A stretch of 64,000 bases of DNA from Nannochloris sp. 'desiccata' (Eukaryota > Chlorophyta > Trebouxiophyceae > Chlorellales > Chlorellaceae). Below the pieces are notes generated by a model. That model did no database searches and was not told the origin of the DNA. It worked only from the letters and a program-made list of their open reading frames with translations. Shown in pieces: positions 1-9,712 of the stretch. The number at the start of each line of letters is the position of its first letter. Position 1 is the stretch's first letter. Position numbers and translations under genes: made by a program. The stretch covers positions 682,001 through 746,000 of the forward strand of contig JAGTXX020000001.1 of assembly GCA_019044685.2 (NCBI GenBank), given 5' to 3'.

Positions 1-490
1 ATAGTAGTGTATATACCATCAGTGCCGGTGGCGTTAATCCCCCTTTTTCTTCTTCATCTTCAAGGTTTTCTTCTTCTCTTTGGTGTCTTGCTGGGTTGCC
101 ATCAATGTCAGAAATATGCCCTGCACCTCCTACTTCTGCTCCTGCTGAGACGTTTGTGCCCAAGGGGTTGCAGACGTGCGGAAAAACCAAACTGCTTGCT
201 CTAATGCGACAAGTGAACCAGCTGCCTGTGCATTGGCACAATGCCGTTGAAAAAATTCTAGTTAATTAGTTTATATATAGTATTATGTACCTCTCATATT
301 TCTAAGTAAATAGCTACAAATATTATTCTTGTAAAGCGGTATCTTGTCAACTCTTAGTACAAAGAATTTGTAGTAAAATCAGCAAAATGTATTCCTGTTT
401 CTATTTCGCCGGAGGGATGAAGTTACAAAGTATCATTATCAAAAAAAAAAAAATGTCGTCAAAGCAGGTACAGGCGTAGATTACTCTTCA
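1..490. other. Left edge, no confident gene
   Basis: No complete gene is supported. On the minus strand a possible exon follows an acceptor-like CACAG near 234 and runs to a stop near 141; it reads AAGSLVALEQAVWFF near its start and could be the last coding exon of a gene, but no upstream exon was found between it and the next gene. An open plus-strand frame at 7-204 is hydrophobic and low-complexity and looks like antisense. The rest is AT-rich. Confidence 0.3.
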
Positions 491-955
491 TTATTTTGGA
501 GGCGGCACAGACGTCAATGTCGTTAGCCTTTTCACAGCGTAGTGAATGTGCTGGAATACATTCGGCCTATGAGTCTTACTTTCAGCAAACTCTGGACTGA
601 TATTGATGTACTGGGTTCCGACGCCCATGCCTGCACCAAAGCCTAATCCGATTAAAGCAAACCCGCACCCACCGCCAACGCCTAAACCGGCGATGCCCAA
701 AGGAGCTCCACCAAACCCCCACCCTGAAAAATAATTAGGAATTAATTAAAAATGTTAAAAGCAATCATCGAAGAGATAACAGCATTGTTTGTTAGGAAAA
801 GAAGAAGCGAAGAAAATTTAATTTTTAGTTGAAGCGGTGTTGAGGAAATATGTATTGATTTGATCAAGATTGTTTCGGCACTTGCCTATTCCAAAGCCGC
901 AGCCTATCCCTGTTCCCCATCCTGCCATGAGACCTTTCCCTTTTCTTAATCCCAT
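491..955 (-). CDS. Glycine-rich AS8-like small protein
   Basis: Two exons, 886-955 and 491-723, give a 100-residue protein starting MGLRKGKGLMAGWGTG. Its core is an alternating Gly/hydrophobic stretch across the junction (CGFGIG then WGFGGAPLG), followed by GVGGGCGFALIGLGFG and a short polar C-terminus. The pattern resembles the plant 'cadmium-induced protein AS8' type of small glycine-rich, probably membrane-associated proteins. That assignment is by pattern only and the biochemical role is unknown. The 162-nt intron (724-885) appears to begin with GCAAGT, not GT; the only nearby GT donor would break the glycine-rich frame. The ATG at 955 is the first in frame. Confidence 0.6.
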
Positions 956-1523
956 CTTTCTTCTACTTTTCTCTACCAAATTTGCGAAACAATGTGCGAA
1001 TTTATTATTGCTGCGATTTAAATAAAAGAAGCCCTTGAGCAACTTATTTGAGAGATAGATCGGTTCCTTGACAGCTTGAATATGACAATGATATTAAAAT
1101 TACTATGCTGCGATACCTGGAGGGTGCCTTAATATGATTGGATGCAAACTCTCTACCAAAGAGCGGGCGGCTGTCCTTGAACTTCAGCAGCTCAAAGAGC
1201 AATCAATCCTAAATTGTATAGTACTTCTTGTCAGCCACAACGATCTTGATCTCAATCTTACACAATTCTTGCAGACAAATAAAAGTAGCGATGAAAGAAT
1301 AAAAATTAAAGTGTCGCAACTATAGGGGTCTTGTGAAAGGCCGGGCCGGGGCGGGCAGTTTTTGGGGGCAAAAATGTAATTTTAAATGAGCAGCAACAAA
1401 CATTTAAACCTACATTTTCTGCTGTTATTAAAAGAAGAGAAACATCCTTCATGGATATAGTAAAACTTATACTTTGAGTTTGAACACGATTTAAATTTAG
1501 ATAAGGTAGAGAGAAGTTTCTGT
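956..1523. other. Intergenic, one doubtful small ORF
   Basis: The plus strand has an ATG-initiated 63-codon ORF at 1134-1325 (KLSTKERAAVLELQQLKE near its start). It shows no recognised domain and no clear upstream exon, so I do not call it a gene. The segment otherwise serves as the upstream region of the glycine-rich gene and the 3' flank of the next minus-strand gene, and contains a short G/C-rich patch near 1335-1365. Confidence 0.3.
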
Positions 1524-2317
1524 TTAAACATTTTGCTGCATTGCAGCCGTGGCGGCAGCAGAAGCAGCAGCGGCGGCAGCAGCAGCAACCACGGCATCCT
1601 CCTCCTTCTGTTCTTCGGGTTTTTTGCCTCCCTTAAATCTGTCGTACATGAACTTGCCAACCTTGATAGGGGAGGTTACCATAACGCTTAACATCTTGTA
1701 ACCAGGACCGACGTACTTGTGGTTGGCACACACTGGAATGTATCTAACAAAGGGCCACATAATGACCCAGAGGCAGGCCATGAAAAAGTAGGCAGTGATC
1801 ATAGGCCAGAGCTGCATTGAGAAGAAAACAAGGGGAAATGGTTAAAAATCAAATACAAATATTTGGTTTAGTTGTTTTTAAAATTTTGAATCGTCAATAA
1901 AGTTCAAAATAAGATAATGTAAATATGCGAATGTGCGATAGTACTTACCACAAAGAAGAAGAACAGAGCGAGGATACCAACAGCAATAAGAGCTTCGATT
2001 AAGCTCATGCCGCAGAACATGCCACCAGTCTTCTTCTCTTCAACCTTCGGGGCGGTGCTGGTCTGCAACAGAGAAAGAGAGCGCAATATACTACTTGATG
2101 ATTGAATCGGAAAATGCTTGAGATTGCTACATATACGTTGTTTGCGGAATAATAATTAGCGGCGATGGATTGAATTAACAGAATTTTGGCTCCCAGCAGC
2201 ACACACGGCATTTCTTGCAATGGGCAAGATGTATGGCCTGTTTCTCAGACAATTCCAGGATATAATACTTACAGGCAAGGCCTCAGCGGCAGGTTCACTT
2301 TTAGAAAAGAAGCCCAT
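1524..2317 (-). CDS. Small membrane protein, alanine-rich tail
   Basis: Three exons (2273-2317, 1949-2062, 1524-1811) join in phase 0 with canonical GTAAGT donors and CAG acceptors to give 148 residues. The order is a short polar N-terminus (MGFFSKSEPAAEALP), a Lys/Glu stretch, and a hydrophobic helix (SLIEALIAVGILALFFFFV). A second hydrophobic segment follows (LWPMITAYFFMACLWVIMWP), then a basic region (MYDRFKGGKK) and an Ala-rich C-terminus. Two closely spaced transmembrane helices are likely, with the basic part probably cytosolic. I do not recognise the family. The exact codon fit of all three exons makes the gene itself convincing. Confidence 0.7.
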
Positions 2318-2878
2318 CGTTGCAGTTTGATCAATAACTAGAGTACACTTATATCTGATCCTTTTTTTTTTAATAATGGAAAGCACAAATGTAAGCTCGA
2401 TGTGGTTCTCTTCGCTGTTCAGCACCCTGTGATGACGGTAACTATTCAACAAATTTGTAAAATTGCCGCCTTGGATGATGATTCTGTCGTTTTCAGTGTA
2501 CTGCATGTATCTTAAATTGGAATTGGACTGCAGGCAGCGCCCGCTGTGGTTGGGTGCAGACTACTGAACTAATGCTGCAACAGCGCCTCCCTCGATATAT
2601 CCTAACAAAGAAATTTATTTCGTTTACTCATATAAATCTCTGTCAGTATTGAAGTCAAGTCAAACAATCTTAGATAAAGAACGCCAATGAGCGTTTCAAA
2701 AAAAAAAAGTGAAGTCGTCATGGGTTTTATCGCCACTTCTTTAATTTTGAGAGGCTTCTGTCCTACCGCAACGTAGCAAGGGCCTTCTCCGTCAATTCAT
2801 ATATCCATTCAATTATTCGTCCAAGTCAAAAGAATTCATAAAAATTTCATCAAAAAAATAAGATCACGTTTAATGTCC
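2318..2878. other. Intergenic spacer
   Basis: Nothing recognisable. It is the upstream region of the small membrane protein gene (transcribed leftward) and the 3' flank of the GDPD gene, with A/T runs near 2361-2371 and 2700-2708. Confidence 0.4.
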
Positions 2879-3997
2879 TCAATTTGAAAAAAGTGTACTT
2901 TCAATCTGATAAGCCCGAGCTACTCTTTCCACGTCATCTACAATAACGCCATGCACCCCCAACTTCTCCTGTTCCTGGACCCAGTCCTCATTATCATTCT
3001 GCATACCATACGTCATTACCTCCAACCCCTGTCGCTTTGCATGAGCCACCATCTGAGGCTGTAGCTTCAAAACAGAGCTATCAAGAATGACACCGTCCAG
3101 ATTCGCAGCGACAGCAAACTCAATTGCACGAGCTATACTGGTCCTTCTGGCATCCACATGGACTTCAGATTCACCTCCACTTAAAAACATAACCGGAAAC
3201 TCAGGTCGGCGCATACGAATTTCTGTACACACTTCAGGATCAAAGGACGAAAACATCACTGCCCTAGTGCCCCTACTGCTGCCGCCTGCAGCAGCAGCCG
3301 CATCAACCGCAGCAAGCGTGGCAGTGACTACACGTTCCACTTCTTCAGGCGGAGTCCGTTCTACATCGCCAGGAGTTGTCATTTTTACTTCAATATCGAA
3401 AGCAATGTGGCTAGGCAGACTAGCAAAGACCTCTTCCAACGTCGGGAATTCGTCCTCTGTGGCCACCTCCCATGCTTGTAAACTCGGTTCAAAAGGTATT
3501 GCTGGTTCCCCATTTTGATGTTTTCTTAATAATTTACCTAGAGGGTTGAGTGAACGAGGGCTTCCGCCGGGTATTGGACTATTTCCACCAGGAGGAGAAG
3601 CCCCCAAAAGGGAAAATTGAGCTGTAGAGCTAACGTCATCATCGCTAAACCCTGATAAAGAGCCTAAATCGCTAGTAGACGCAGTTGAATTTATAGGTGC
3701 AAGTCCCTTAAAGTCTTCTACAGAAAGATGTTTTACTAGAGAGCTGGTGGGACTGGAATGGTCGCCGTACACAACGTAATTGTCATGGAAAATTACAGCG
3801 ACAGAGTCGGCAGTTATTTGGACATCAAATTCACAGAAAGTGGCGCCGTGTTGTGCAGCTGCGAGTAGAGAAGAGATTGTATTTTCTCTGTATCTGCGAG
3901 AGCGACCATGTGGTGCTGGACCAGTGCAGTGCCAAGTGTTCGATCCCATCCCACGGTGGCCGCCCAGAGCAATACGTCCTGTGTTAAATTCTAGCAT
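2879..3997 (-). CDS. Glycerophosphodiester phosphodiesterase (GDPD)
   Basis: Single-exon 372-residue protein hydrolysing glycerophosphodiesters to glycerol-3-phosphate and an alcohol. The GDPD signature is visible: GGHRGMGSN near residue 12 (catalytic His in HRG), RENTISSLLAAA, then CEFDVQITADSVAVIFHD with the metal-binding E and D and the second catalytic His. Later come FDIEVKM, FSSFDP, LSGGES and VMTYGMQNDN, typical of the eukaryotic GPCPD1/Gde1-type catalytic domain. The CBM20 or SPX domain those proteins carry N-terminally is absent, so this is a stand-alone catalytic domain. A Ser/Gly/Pro-rich insertion sits at about residues 95-165 and a short Ala-rich loop near 240. No signal peptide is seen, suggesting a cytosolic enzyme. 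The start is the first in-frame ATG, directly before the domain. Confidence 0.9.
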   Translation of the reverse strand: MLEFNTGRIALGGHRGMGSNTWHCTGPAPHGRSRRYRENTISSLLAAAQHGATFCEFDVQITADSVAVIFHDNYVVYGDHSSPTSSLVKHLSVEDFKGLAPINSTASTSDLGSLSGFSDDDVSSTAQFSLLGASPPGGNSPIPGGSPRSLNPLGKLLRKHQNGEPAIPFEPSLQAWEVATEDEFPTLEEVFASLPSHIAFDIEVKMTTPGDVERTPPEEVERVVTATLAAVDAAAAAGGSSRGTRAVMFSSFDPEVCTEIRMRRPEFPVMFLSGGESEVHVDARRTSIARAIEFAVAANLDGVILDSSVLKLQPQMVAHAKRQGLEVMTYGMQNDNEDWVQEQEKLGVHGVIVDDVERVARAYQIESTLFSN

Positions 3998-4140
3998 TTG
4001 AGCGAAATAATTGCTTTTAAGGGGGATCGTATGATCAGAAATGATCTATAGAAAAGAAGTAAAAGGCAAAAGTGAGGTTCTTTGAAATATATATTGAGAT
4101 TTGTTGCTTAAGAGACCTTGCAGTTGATGACATAGTTTTG

Positions 4141-4386
4141 CTACTTTCTCTTGTTCCTCACCATCTCAGTATCTTCATATACTTCTTCAGGCTTGACCCG
4201 TATTTGGGCCAATTTGTGGCGAAGATTACCCAGTGGTTGAGAACTCATGTCAACTCGACCAATCCGGGATTGAAACCCAACGATTGAACCAGATTTGACT
4301 CGACTTTTCTCTCTTGCTGCTCTTCTGGGAGTCAAAGACGCCTCTACCTGACTTACATTTAATAAACTAGGTGCACTACGATGCAT
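4141..4386 (-). CDS. Possible small basic protein
   Basis: An 81-codon ORF begins at the ATG at 4386 (MHRSAPSLLNVSQVEASL) and ends at 4141. It is rich in Arg, Lys and Ser, contains LTPRRAAREKSRVKSG, and ends in MVRNKRK, giving a nuclear-localisation-like character. No family is recognised. The same frame stays open upstream to about 4524 without another ATG, so a 5' exon is possible. It lies between the GDPD start and the PMS2 stop on the same strand. It could be real or a chance ORF. Confidence 0.3.
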   Translation of the reverse strand: MHRSAPSLLNVSQVEASLTPRRAAREKSRVKSGSIVGFQSRIGRVDMSSQPLGNLRHKLAQIRVKPEEVYEDTEMVRNKRK

Positions 4387-4624
4387 TTTAATAAATAAAT
4401 AACTGAAAGATACCAAGTTTGCCAGCAAGCATATTCTCTTCCTCGTTTCTCCCAACTGTCTGACCTTACAACTGCTACAGAACTTCCACTCGAGCTTACC
4501 AAATGCCCTGCAGGTACCTAGCAATCATAATAACTACATTAACGATACCATAGATGTTCTATACCGTTGCTCTATTCCTTATTTTCTCTCATTTAAAAGC
4601 AAAAAGCCTTGAGAAAGCCAAGCA

Positions 4625-7357
4625 CTATTCCGGCAAGACAGCCAAGTGCCGCATCGTTGGCCTCCCATGTGGACAATTCCAAGGAGATTGCAACCCAGAT
4701 AAATGCTCTAATATACTCTCCATTGTACGTCTATTCAACGGCTTCCCAATCATTATTGAAGATCGACACGCTCTTGAAGCGAGCATGGCTCTGACCCTGG
4801 ACGGACGGACAACTGGCGGGGCAGATTTTTTAAAAGAATTATCAATACCTGCTGTAGTGCTCACAGCAGCCCACATTGGTGCGCCTACTTCCCCAGATTC
4901 CAACATTCCAACCATCTCCATCACGTCATCCATTCCGAATGTGACCCCTTTGCTGAAAGGTATTGCCGCAAGGACCAATCGTCCAGAACCATCTGTCGCA
5001 TCTTTAAATTCAAATCCATTTTGTTGGAAAGTTAGAATATTATCCCGTACAGTCAATTCTTCAACAGGGGATAACCCCAAAGGTTGTGGATGCAATAATG
5101 GTTGACGGTTAAGTACAGTCGTACGCTGCAATTTTTCAAAATTGAATATTTCATCACTCGCGTGTTGGTCTACAATAAATAAATCTTGGCCCAGTCTGGT
5201 AACTATGAAGCCTAGATTGAACTGGCCGAGTACTTGCATATTCTTGAAATCAGATTTCTTGAAGATGCGTTCTAATTCAGCCTCTGCGACAGCCTCAGCT
5301 TGCTCTCTAGAGGCCGCAGAGGTGGGATTATTACTACTATTGCTAAGAGGGTTAATTGTCGAGGCGGTAGTTGCTAATGAAGCAGCTGCAAAGCGTCGTT
5401 TGTGCTTTTGAGCTTTTTTAATGGTCCCGCATGCAATATTTGCATCTTCTTCTCCGTGTGGTGCTAAAGCTGCTCTTTGCAGGTTCAGTCTTCGAATTTG
5501 GTCAAGATCAATGTGCATCTTCACACCGCATGCCACGCTTGCTGCATAATCCTCTTCCTCTTCGAGTTGTTCCTCTTCTAAAACATCCAACAGGCCTTCA
5601 TCTATTTCAATTTTCTCTAGACCACCTTCTTCTTCTTCTTCTACTTCCATGGAAGCATCTTCTTCATGCAGAGAGCTTTCTTTCAAATGATTCTTATAAT
5701 TTTTATTTCTTGGTGGCGCCACGGTTTCTTCATCTTCATTCCTTTCTTCCTCTTCATGTGAAGCCTCTTCATTCTCAATAGTGTCTTTATTATTAGCATC
5801 ATCAGAAGCATCAGGCTGAAGTTGCTGTTGCTTCTCGAATCCAAAGGCTAGAAGGGAAGGCTGTTTCACTGTGGCACCTGCCGCCTCTCGAGGCTGTGCT
5901 TGTTTCTTTACGATTCCCCCCAACGCAAAAGCAGAGAGGTCACGTAATGTACCTGCGGCAGCTCGTCTCTTCGCAGGTGGAAGCTCTTCTCTTTTCTCTT
6001 CCTCCTCTTCAGCCTCACTCTCAATTCCTTCTATTACTTTATCTTTTATCGCTTCTTCCTCCGCTTCATCAGAGCTGTGGCTGTCTTCTTCTTCTTCTTC
6101 ACTCTCTTCCATCAATTGGTCTTCTTGCGCTTGCCTGAGTTGTTCCATCTCATGTGCCCGTTGTCGTTCCGTATTAATAGTCTCTCTCCGTATTATTCTT
6201 GGTTTTTTAACTATAAACGCAGCAAATGGGGCTGCTGTTGCCACTGCACCACCACCAGTCCTTCCACTCAGCTTACCACCATCACCAGCTTGCTGTTGTG
6301 TTCCTCCATTCACAGCATACCTCGATCTCGATGGTTCCCATAACGCACTCAATCCTTGTTGAAGCGCTGTCATCGCAGCATGCTCAGCATGCAAGAAAAC
6401 TTTCCTTTTATCCGGGGTCACATTCACATCATAGGAATCTCGAGGCAGCTGGAAATCGAGGATTGCCATAGGTCTAGAAGCAGCTGCGGCAGGACTGGAT
6501 AATGATCGGAATGATTCATTCAATACTTTAACTGCCTTTGGCATGTCGATGGGTCGGCCATTGATGAAGAAAAATTGTCGGTCGCCTGCTGCACGTCCTG
6601 TTCCAGATGTTGCCTTGGAAACTAAACCTACTATTCGTAATCCATCTCCAGCGTCAAAATCTACACAATCTAACGCTTCGGCAGTTTTCCCGCCAAATAG
6701 AGCGATTACGTTGTCTTTTACAGAGGGGGCTGTTTGGGTGGTGACGACGACGGTTCTACTTCCAGAGCCAGTTTGATTTGTACACACAAGACGCGTATTT
6801 GTAGAGATTAGAGCGTAAGATTGCAAAACAGAGACTAAACGGGCGTATTCTCGTTTAATATTGCGCTGAAACTCGCGGTGCCGGACGGGTAAGCGGCGGA
6901 AAAGACCGCTGACGGAGATCGTAGTGCCAACCGCACGAGGGGCAGCAGCTTTAGTTAAAATCTTGCCTGTATGGTCATACGTGAGTTTGGATCCCGTTTC
7001 TTCCTCAGCAGTGCGGGTTACAACGGAAACATCAGCTACAGTGCAGAGAGAGCTGAGGGCTTCGCCTCGGAAACCAAAACTAGAGAGATTTTCTAATTCA
7101 TCAAAGGAAGAGAGCTTAGAGGTGTGATATTTGAGCATCAATGCCCCATAGTCGGCTGGTTTGACACCTTGGCCATTGTCTGCTACTTCAATGAGTTCGC
7201 TGCCATGCTCTTTTAAGCGGACTTCGATGGATGTCGCTCCAGCGTCGATGCTGTTTTCTATAAGCTCTTTCACTGCAGTAGCCAAGTCAAGAATAACTTG
7301 ACCACTGCAGATGCGATGCACCACCGCCTTATCTATTGGCTTTATCTCTGTTGTCAT
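4625..7357 (-). CDS. PMS2: Mismatch repair endonuclease PMS2 (MutL-alpha subunit)
   Basis: Intronless 910-residue MutL homologue. The N-terminal GHKL ATPase has VVHRICSGQVI, ELIENSIDAGAT, the ADNGQG ATP-lid motif, HTSKL and GFRGEALSSL, followed by the S5-like transducer (FINGRPIDMPKA, VNVTPDKRKVF). A long Glu-rich, low-complexity linker covers about residues 390-660. The C-terminal endonuclease/dimerisation domain carries the metal-binding DQHASDEIFNFE (DQHAx2Ex4E form), the ACR motif (ASRACRSSI) and CPHGRPTMRHL, so nuclease activity is predicted intact. It would act with MLH1 to nick the daughter strand. Length is close to the usual 860-900. The ATG at 7357 directly precedes the conserved domain. 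Confidence 0.97.
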   Translation of the reverse strand: MTTEIKPIDKAVVHRICSGQVILDLATAVKELIENSIDAGATSIEVRLKEHGSELIEVADNGQGVKPADYGALMLKYHTSKLSSFDELENLSSFGFRGEALSSLCTVADVSVVTRTAEEETGSKLTYDHTGKILTKAAAPRAVGTTISVSGLFRRLPVRHREFQRNIKREYARLVSVLQSYALISTNTRLVCTNQTGSGSRTVVVTTQTAPSVKDNVIALFGGKTAEALDCVDFDAGDGLRIVGLVSKATSGTGRAAGDRQFFFINGRPIDMPKAVKVLNESFRSLSSPAAAASRPMAILDFQLPRDSYDVNVTPDKRKVFLHAEHAAMTALQQGLSALWEPSRSRYAVNGGTQQQAGDGGKLSGRTGGGAVATAAPFAAFIVKKPRIIRRETINTERQRAHEMEQLRQAQEDQLMEESEEEEEDSHSSDEAEEEAIKDKVIEGIESEAEEEEEKREELPPAKRRAAAGTLRDLSAFALGGIVKKQAQPREAAGATVKQPSLLAFGFEKQQQLQPDASDDANNKDTIENEEASHEEEERNEDEETVAPPRNKNYKNHLKESSLHEEDASMEVEEEEEGGLEKIEIDEGLLDVLEEEQLEEEEDYAASVACGVKMHIDLDQIRRLNLQRAALAPHGEEDANIACGTIKKAQKHKRRFAAASLATTASTINPLSNSSNNPTSAASREQAEAVAEAELERIFKKSDFKNMQVLGQFNLGFIVTRLGQDLFIVDQHASDEIFNFEKLQRTTVLNRQPLLHPQPLGLSPVEELTVRDNILTFQQNGFEFKDATDGSGRLVLAAIPFSKGVTFGMDDVMEMVGMLESGEVGAPMWAAVSTTAGIDNSFKKSAPPVVRPSRVRAMLASRACRSSIMIGKPLNRRTMESILEHLSGLQSPWNCPHGRPTMRHLAVLPE

Positions 7358-7883
7358 ACTTAAATTACTAGATCATTTTTGAAATTGATCGTTGAGAAAA
7401 TTAATACTAATTGAAAGTAACTCAACCGCATCTCTCATGTCATAAATACAATCAACATCATAGTATTATTAAAATTAATCTTGCCAATTTGCATTTAGAC
7501 AACTTAAAATTATAAAAGTAGCAACTTTTTTGCAACTACCCACACTGTCCTTACACAGGCCCTCCTCTTCTTACCTCTTCGCTTCGCTTGACAGACTATC
7601 GGTAAACAGTTGTTACACACGCTGACGCGAAAAGAGATGATGCTCAACAAGATGAGAAATAGAGTAAGAAGTATAGGCCAACCAGACAAAACAGCTGGCC
7701 CAGCAATATCAGTGCTTTGAAAGATAAAAAGAAGAAAGAGAGAACGGGCGATTGAGGATGATGAAGAGAAGCTAGTTTAAATAAAAGACCGAGAAGAAAT
7801 CAGATCAAAGCTGACTAAATACTTTCTAATAGCACATACATAGCGTGCACATAATAACAGAAAACTAATACCAGGAAAAACGA
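7358..7883. other. Intergenic spacer
   Basis: About 525 bp between the PMS2 start and the end of the RNR gene, both minus. AT-rich, with purine-rich stretches (about 7630-7800). It presumably includes the PMS2 promoter. No ORF or RNA gene is evident. Confidence 0.4.
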
Positions 7884-9670
7884 CTAAAAATCGGCATCGA
7901 GGGTAAAGACATGTTCATGCTGCCTCGGTAATCCATTAACACTCTGCATCACCCCTGCACGCTGATAATCACCCACTCTACGTTCAAAGAAATTCGTTTT
8001 TCCTTGTAATGAGATCATATCCATCCAATCAAACGGATTAGACGCGTTATAAAGCTTTTCATATCCCAACGCTACGAGTAATCTGTCTGCTACAAATTCT
8101 ATATACTCCGCCATCATGGCAGCGTTCATGCCTACAAGCGCTACACTGAGCGCTTCGCATACAAACTCACGTTCCAGTTCTACTGCACGGCCTATAATCG
8201 TATGCACAAGCTCTGTAGATAGCTTATTTTGCAGTAGAGTATATAAATGGCAAGCAAAATCAGTATGGAGACCTTCGTCTCGGGAAATCAACTCATTTGA
8301 AAAAGTCAGTCCAGGCATGATGAGCCGTTTTTTAAGCCAAAAAATAGCACAGAAAGACCCTGAAAAGAAGATTCCTTCAACACACGCGAACGCGACCAAT
8401 CGTTCAGCGAAACTACGGGATGAATCGATCCAGGTGAGGGCCCAATTTGCTTTCTTCCTAACGCAGGGGACAGTTTCGATTGCTCTGAATAATAGGTCTC
8501 TTTGAACTTTATCTGCGATGTATTGTTCCAATAGGAGACCGTACATTTCACTATGGACGTTTTCAATGGCAGATTGAAAGGCGTAGAAAGCTCTTGCTTC
8601 AGGAATTTGAACCTCTGTAACAATAAAAGATGTGAATATTTTAGTTGGTCTCTTCAGAAATGCCGGCGGGTAAAGTATATTTCTTCAAAAAGAAAATCCA
8701 AGTCAGAGTGGTAGCATTGTTAACCAAATTTACTATGCATCTCATTATCTTCACATACCTTGCATAAATCTGACAGCCAAGTTTTCAAGAACGATGCCAT
8801 CTGACGAAGCAAAAAATGCCAACACATAAGAAATGAAATGACGTTCCTCTGCCGTGAGTTTATCCCAATCACGCATATCTTGTGATAGATCGACCTCTTC
8901 AACAGTCCAATAGCTTGCTTGTGCTTTCTTATAAAATTCATACGTTTCGTGGTACCTGCAATTGGTTTAAATTTGAAAAAGGGTTGGAAGCGGTGAGTTC
9001 ACATTGATTCGTCGAGCGTGTGCCAGAGAAACTAAAAATTGGGGCAAGGATGAACCTAAGGTATAGCATACTGCTTGCTTAATTTTGGAATAATATTGGA
9101 ATTGATACTGTATCAGAAAAATAGGACTTACTTGACAGGTAGGAGGCAAAAACGCTCATCATTGTCCTCAAGAATTGGCTCATGGAGTTGAGGTGCCGCT
9201 GGTGGCCATACTATTGGTGCTGGAATCACTTCATCATCACTAGAATCGATATTACGGTTGATCATATCCTTTATTGGAGAAACAGTCGGCTCAGTGGCGG
9301 CTGCATCCTTGGAGGACGCTCTGCTGACCTCCAAAGACTCGAAACACTGTGTGAGACACTTGACTGCCGTGCTAGAAGTTTCGCGAGATGCTGTTTCTAC
9401 TTCTTGTTCGGGGGTGGGGGGGCCAGCTGGCCCACCACAAGTTGGGCACGCATTGCACGCAATCATTTGTTTTTTTCGACCCACTTCAGTCAGAGGCCTT
9501 TTTGGCAAGTTCAAGACCTGTCGAAATATTCTAAAGAATAAATAAAGAAGAAATAACACTCGAACTGTAAACTGAATAGAACTAAAAATATCTTCCCGCT
9601 CTTGGCCACTCACTTCTCCACGATCGCTTCGTAGCGGTGTTAAGGGTTCAGACGGCCTACAACCGACCAT
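7884..9670 (-). CDS. Ribonucleoside-diphosphate reductase small subunit (R2)
   Basis: Class Ia R2 subunit, providing the tyrosyl radical for dNTP synthesis. Exons: 9614-9670, 9132-9517, 8759-8955 and 7884-8614; spliced length is 457 codons (456 residues). Metal ligands and radical site are visible: [34 protein letters not shown] (radical Tyr in HSEMY), [28 protein letters not shown]. The C-terminus FTLDADF is the R1-docking tail. The first intron (9518-9613) is 96 nt, so the frame also stays open if it is retained, but retention would insert an implausible hydrophobic stretch. The N-terminal extension is unusual, with [14 protein letters not shown] and a Ser/Glu-rich stretch before IKDMINRN. 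The gene is divergent from the UV endonuclease gene. Confidence 0.95.
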
Positions 9671-9712
9671 CGCGTAAATGTGTCTTTCATTTACATTGTA
9701 TCCCGCAAGGTT
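9671..9712. promoter_or_regulatory. Short divergent promoter region RNR/UVDE
   Basis: Only 42 bp separate the ATG of the RNR small subunit (minus, 9670) and the first in-frame ATG of UVDE (plus, 9713). The two transcripts must therefore share or overlap their control region. This is inferred from geometry; no defined motif was recognised. Confidence 0.5.

Noticed and set aside
4554..7127. Several plus-strand ORFs over PMS2
   Set aside because: They are antisense shadows of a complete, motif-rich PMS2 reading frame.
9182..9545. Plus-strand ORFs over the RNR N-terminal exon
   Set aside because: Antisense to the RNR exon, no start context or domain.
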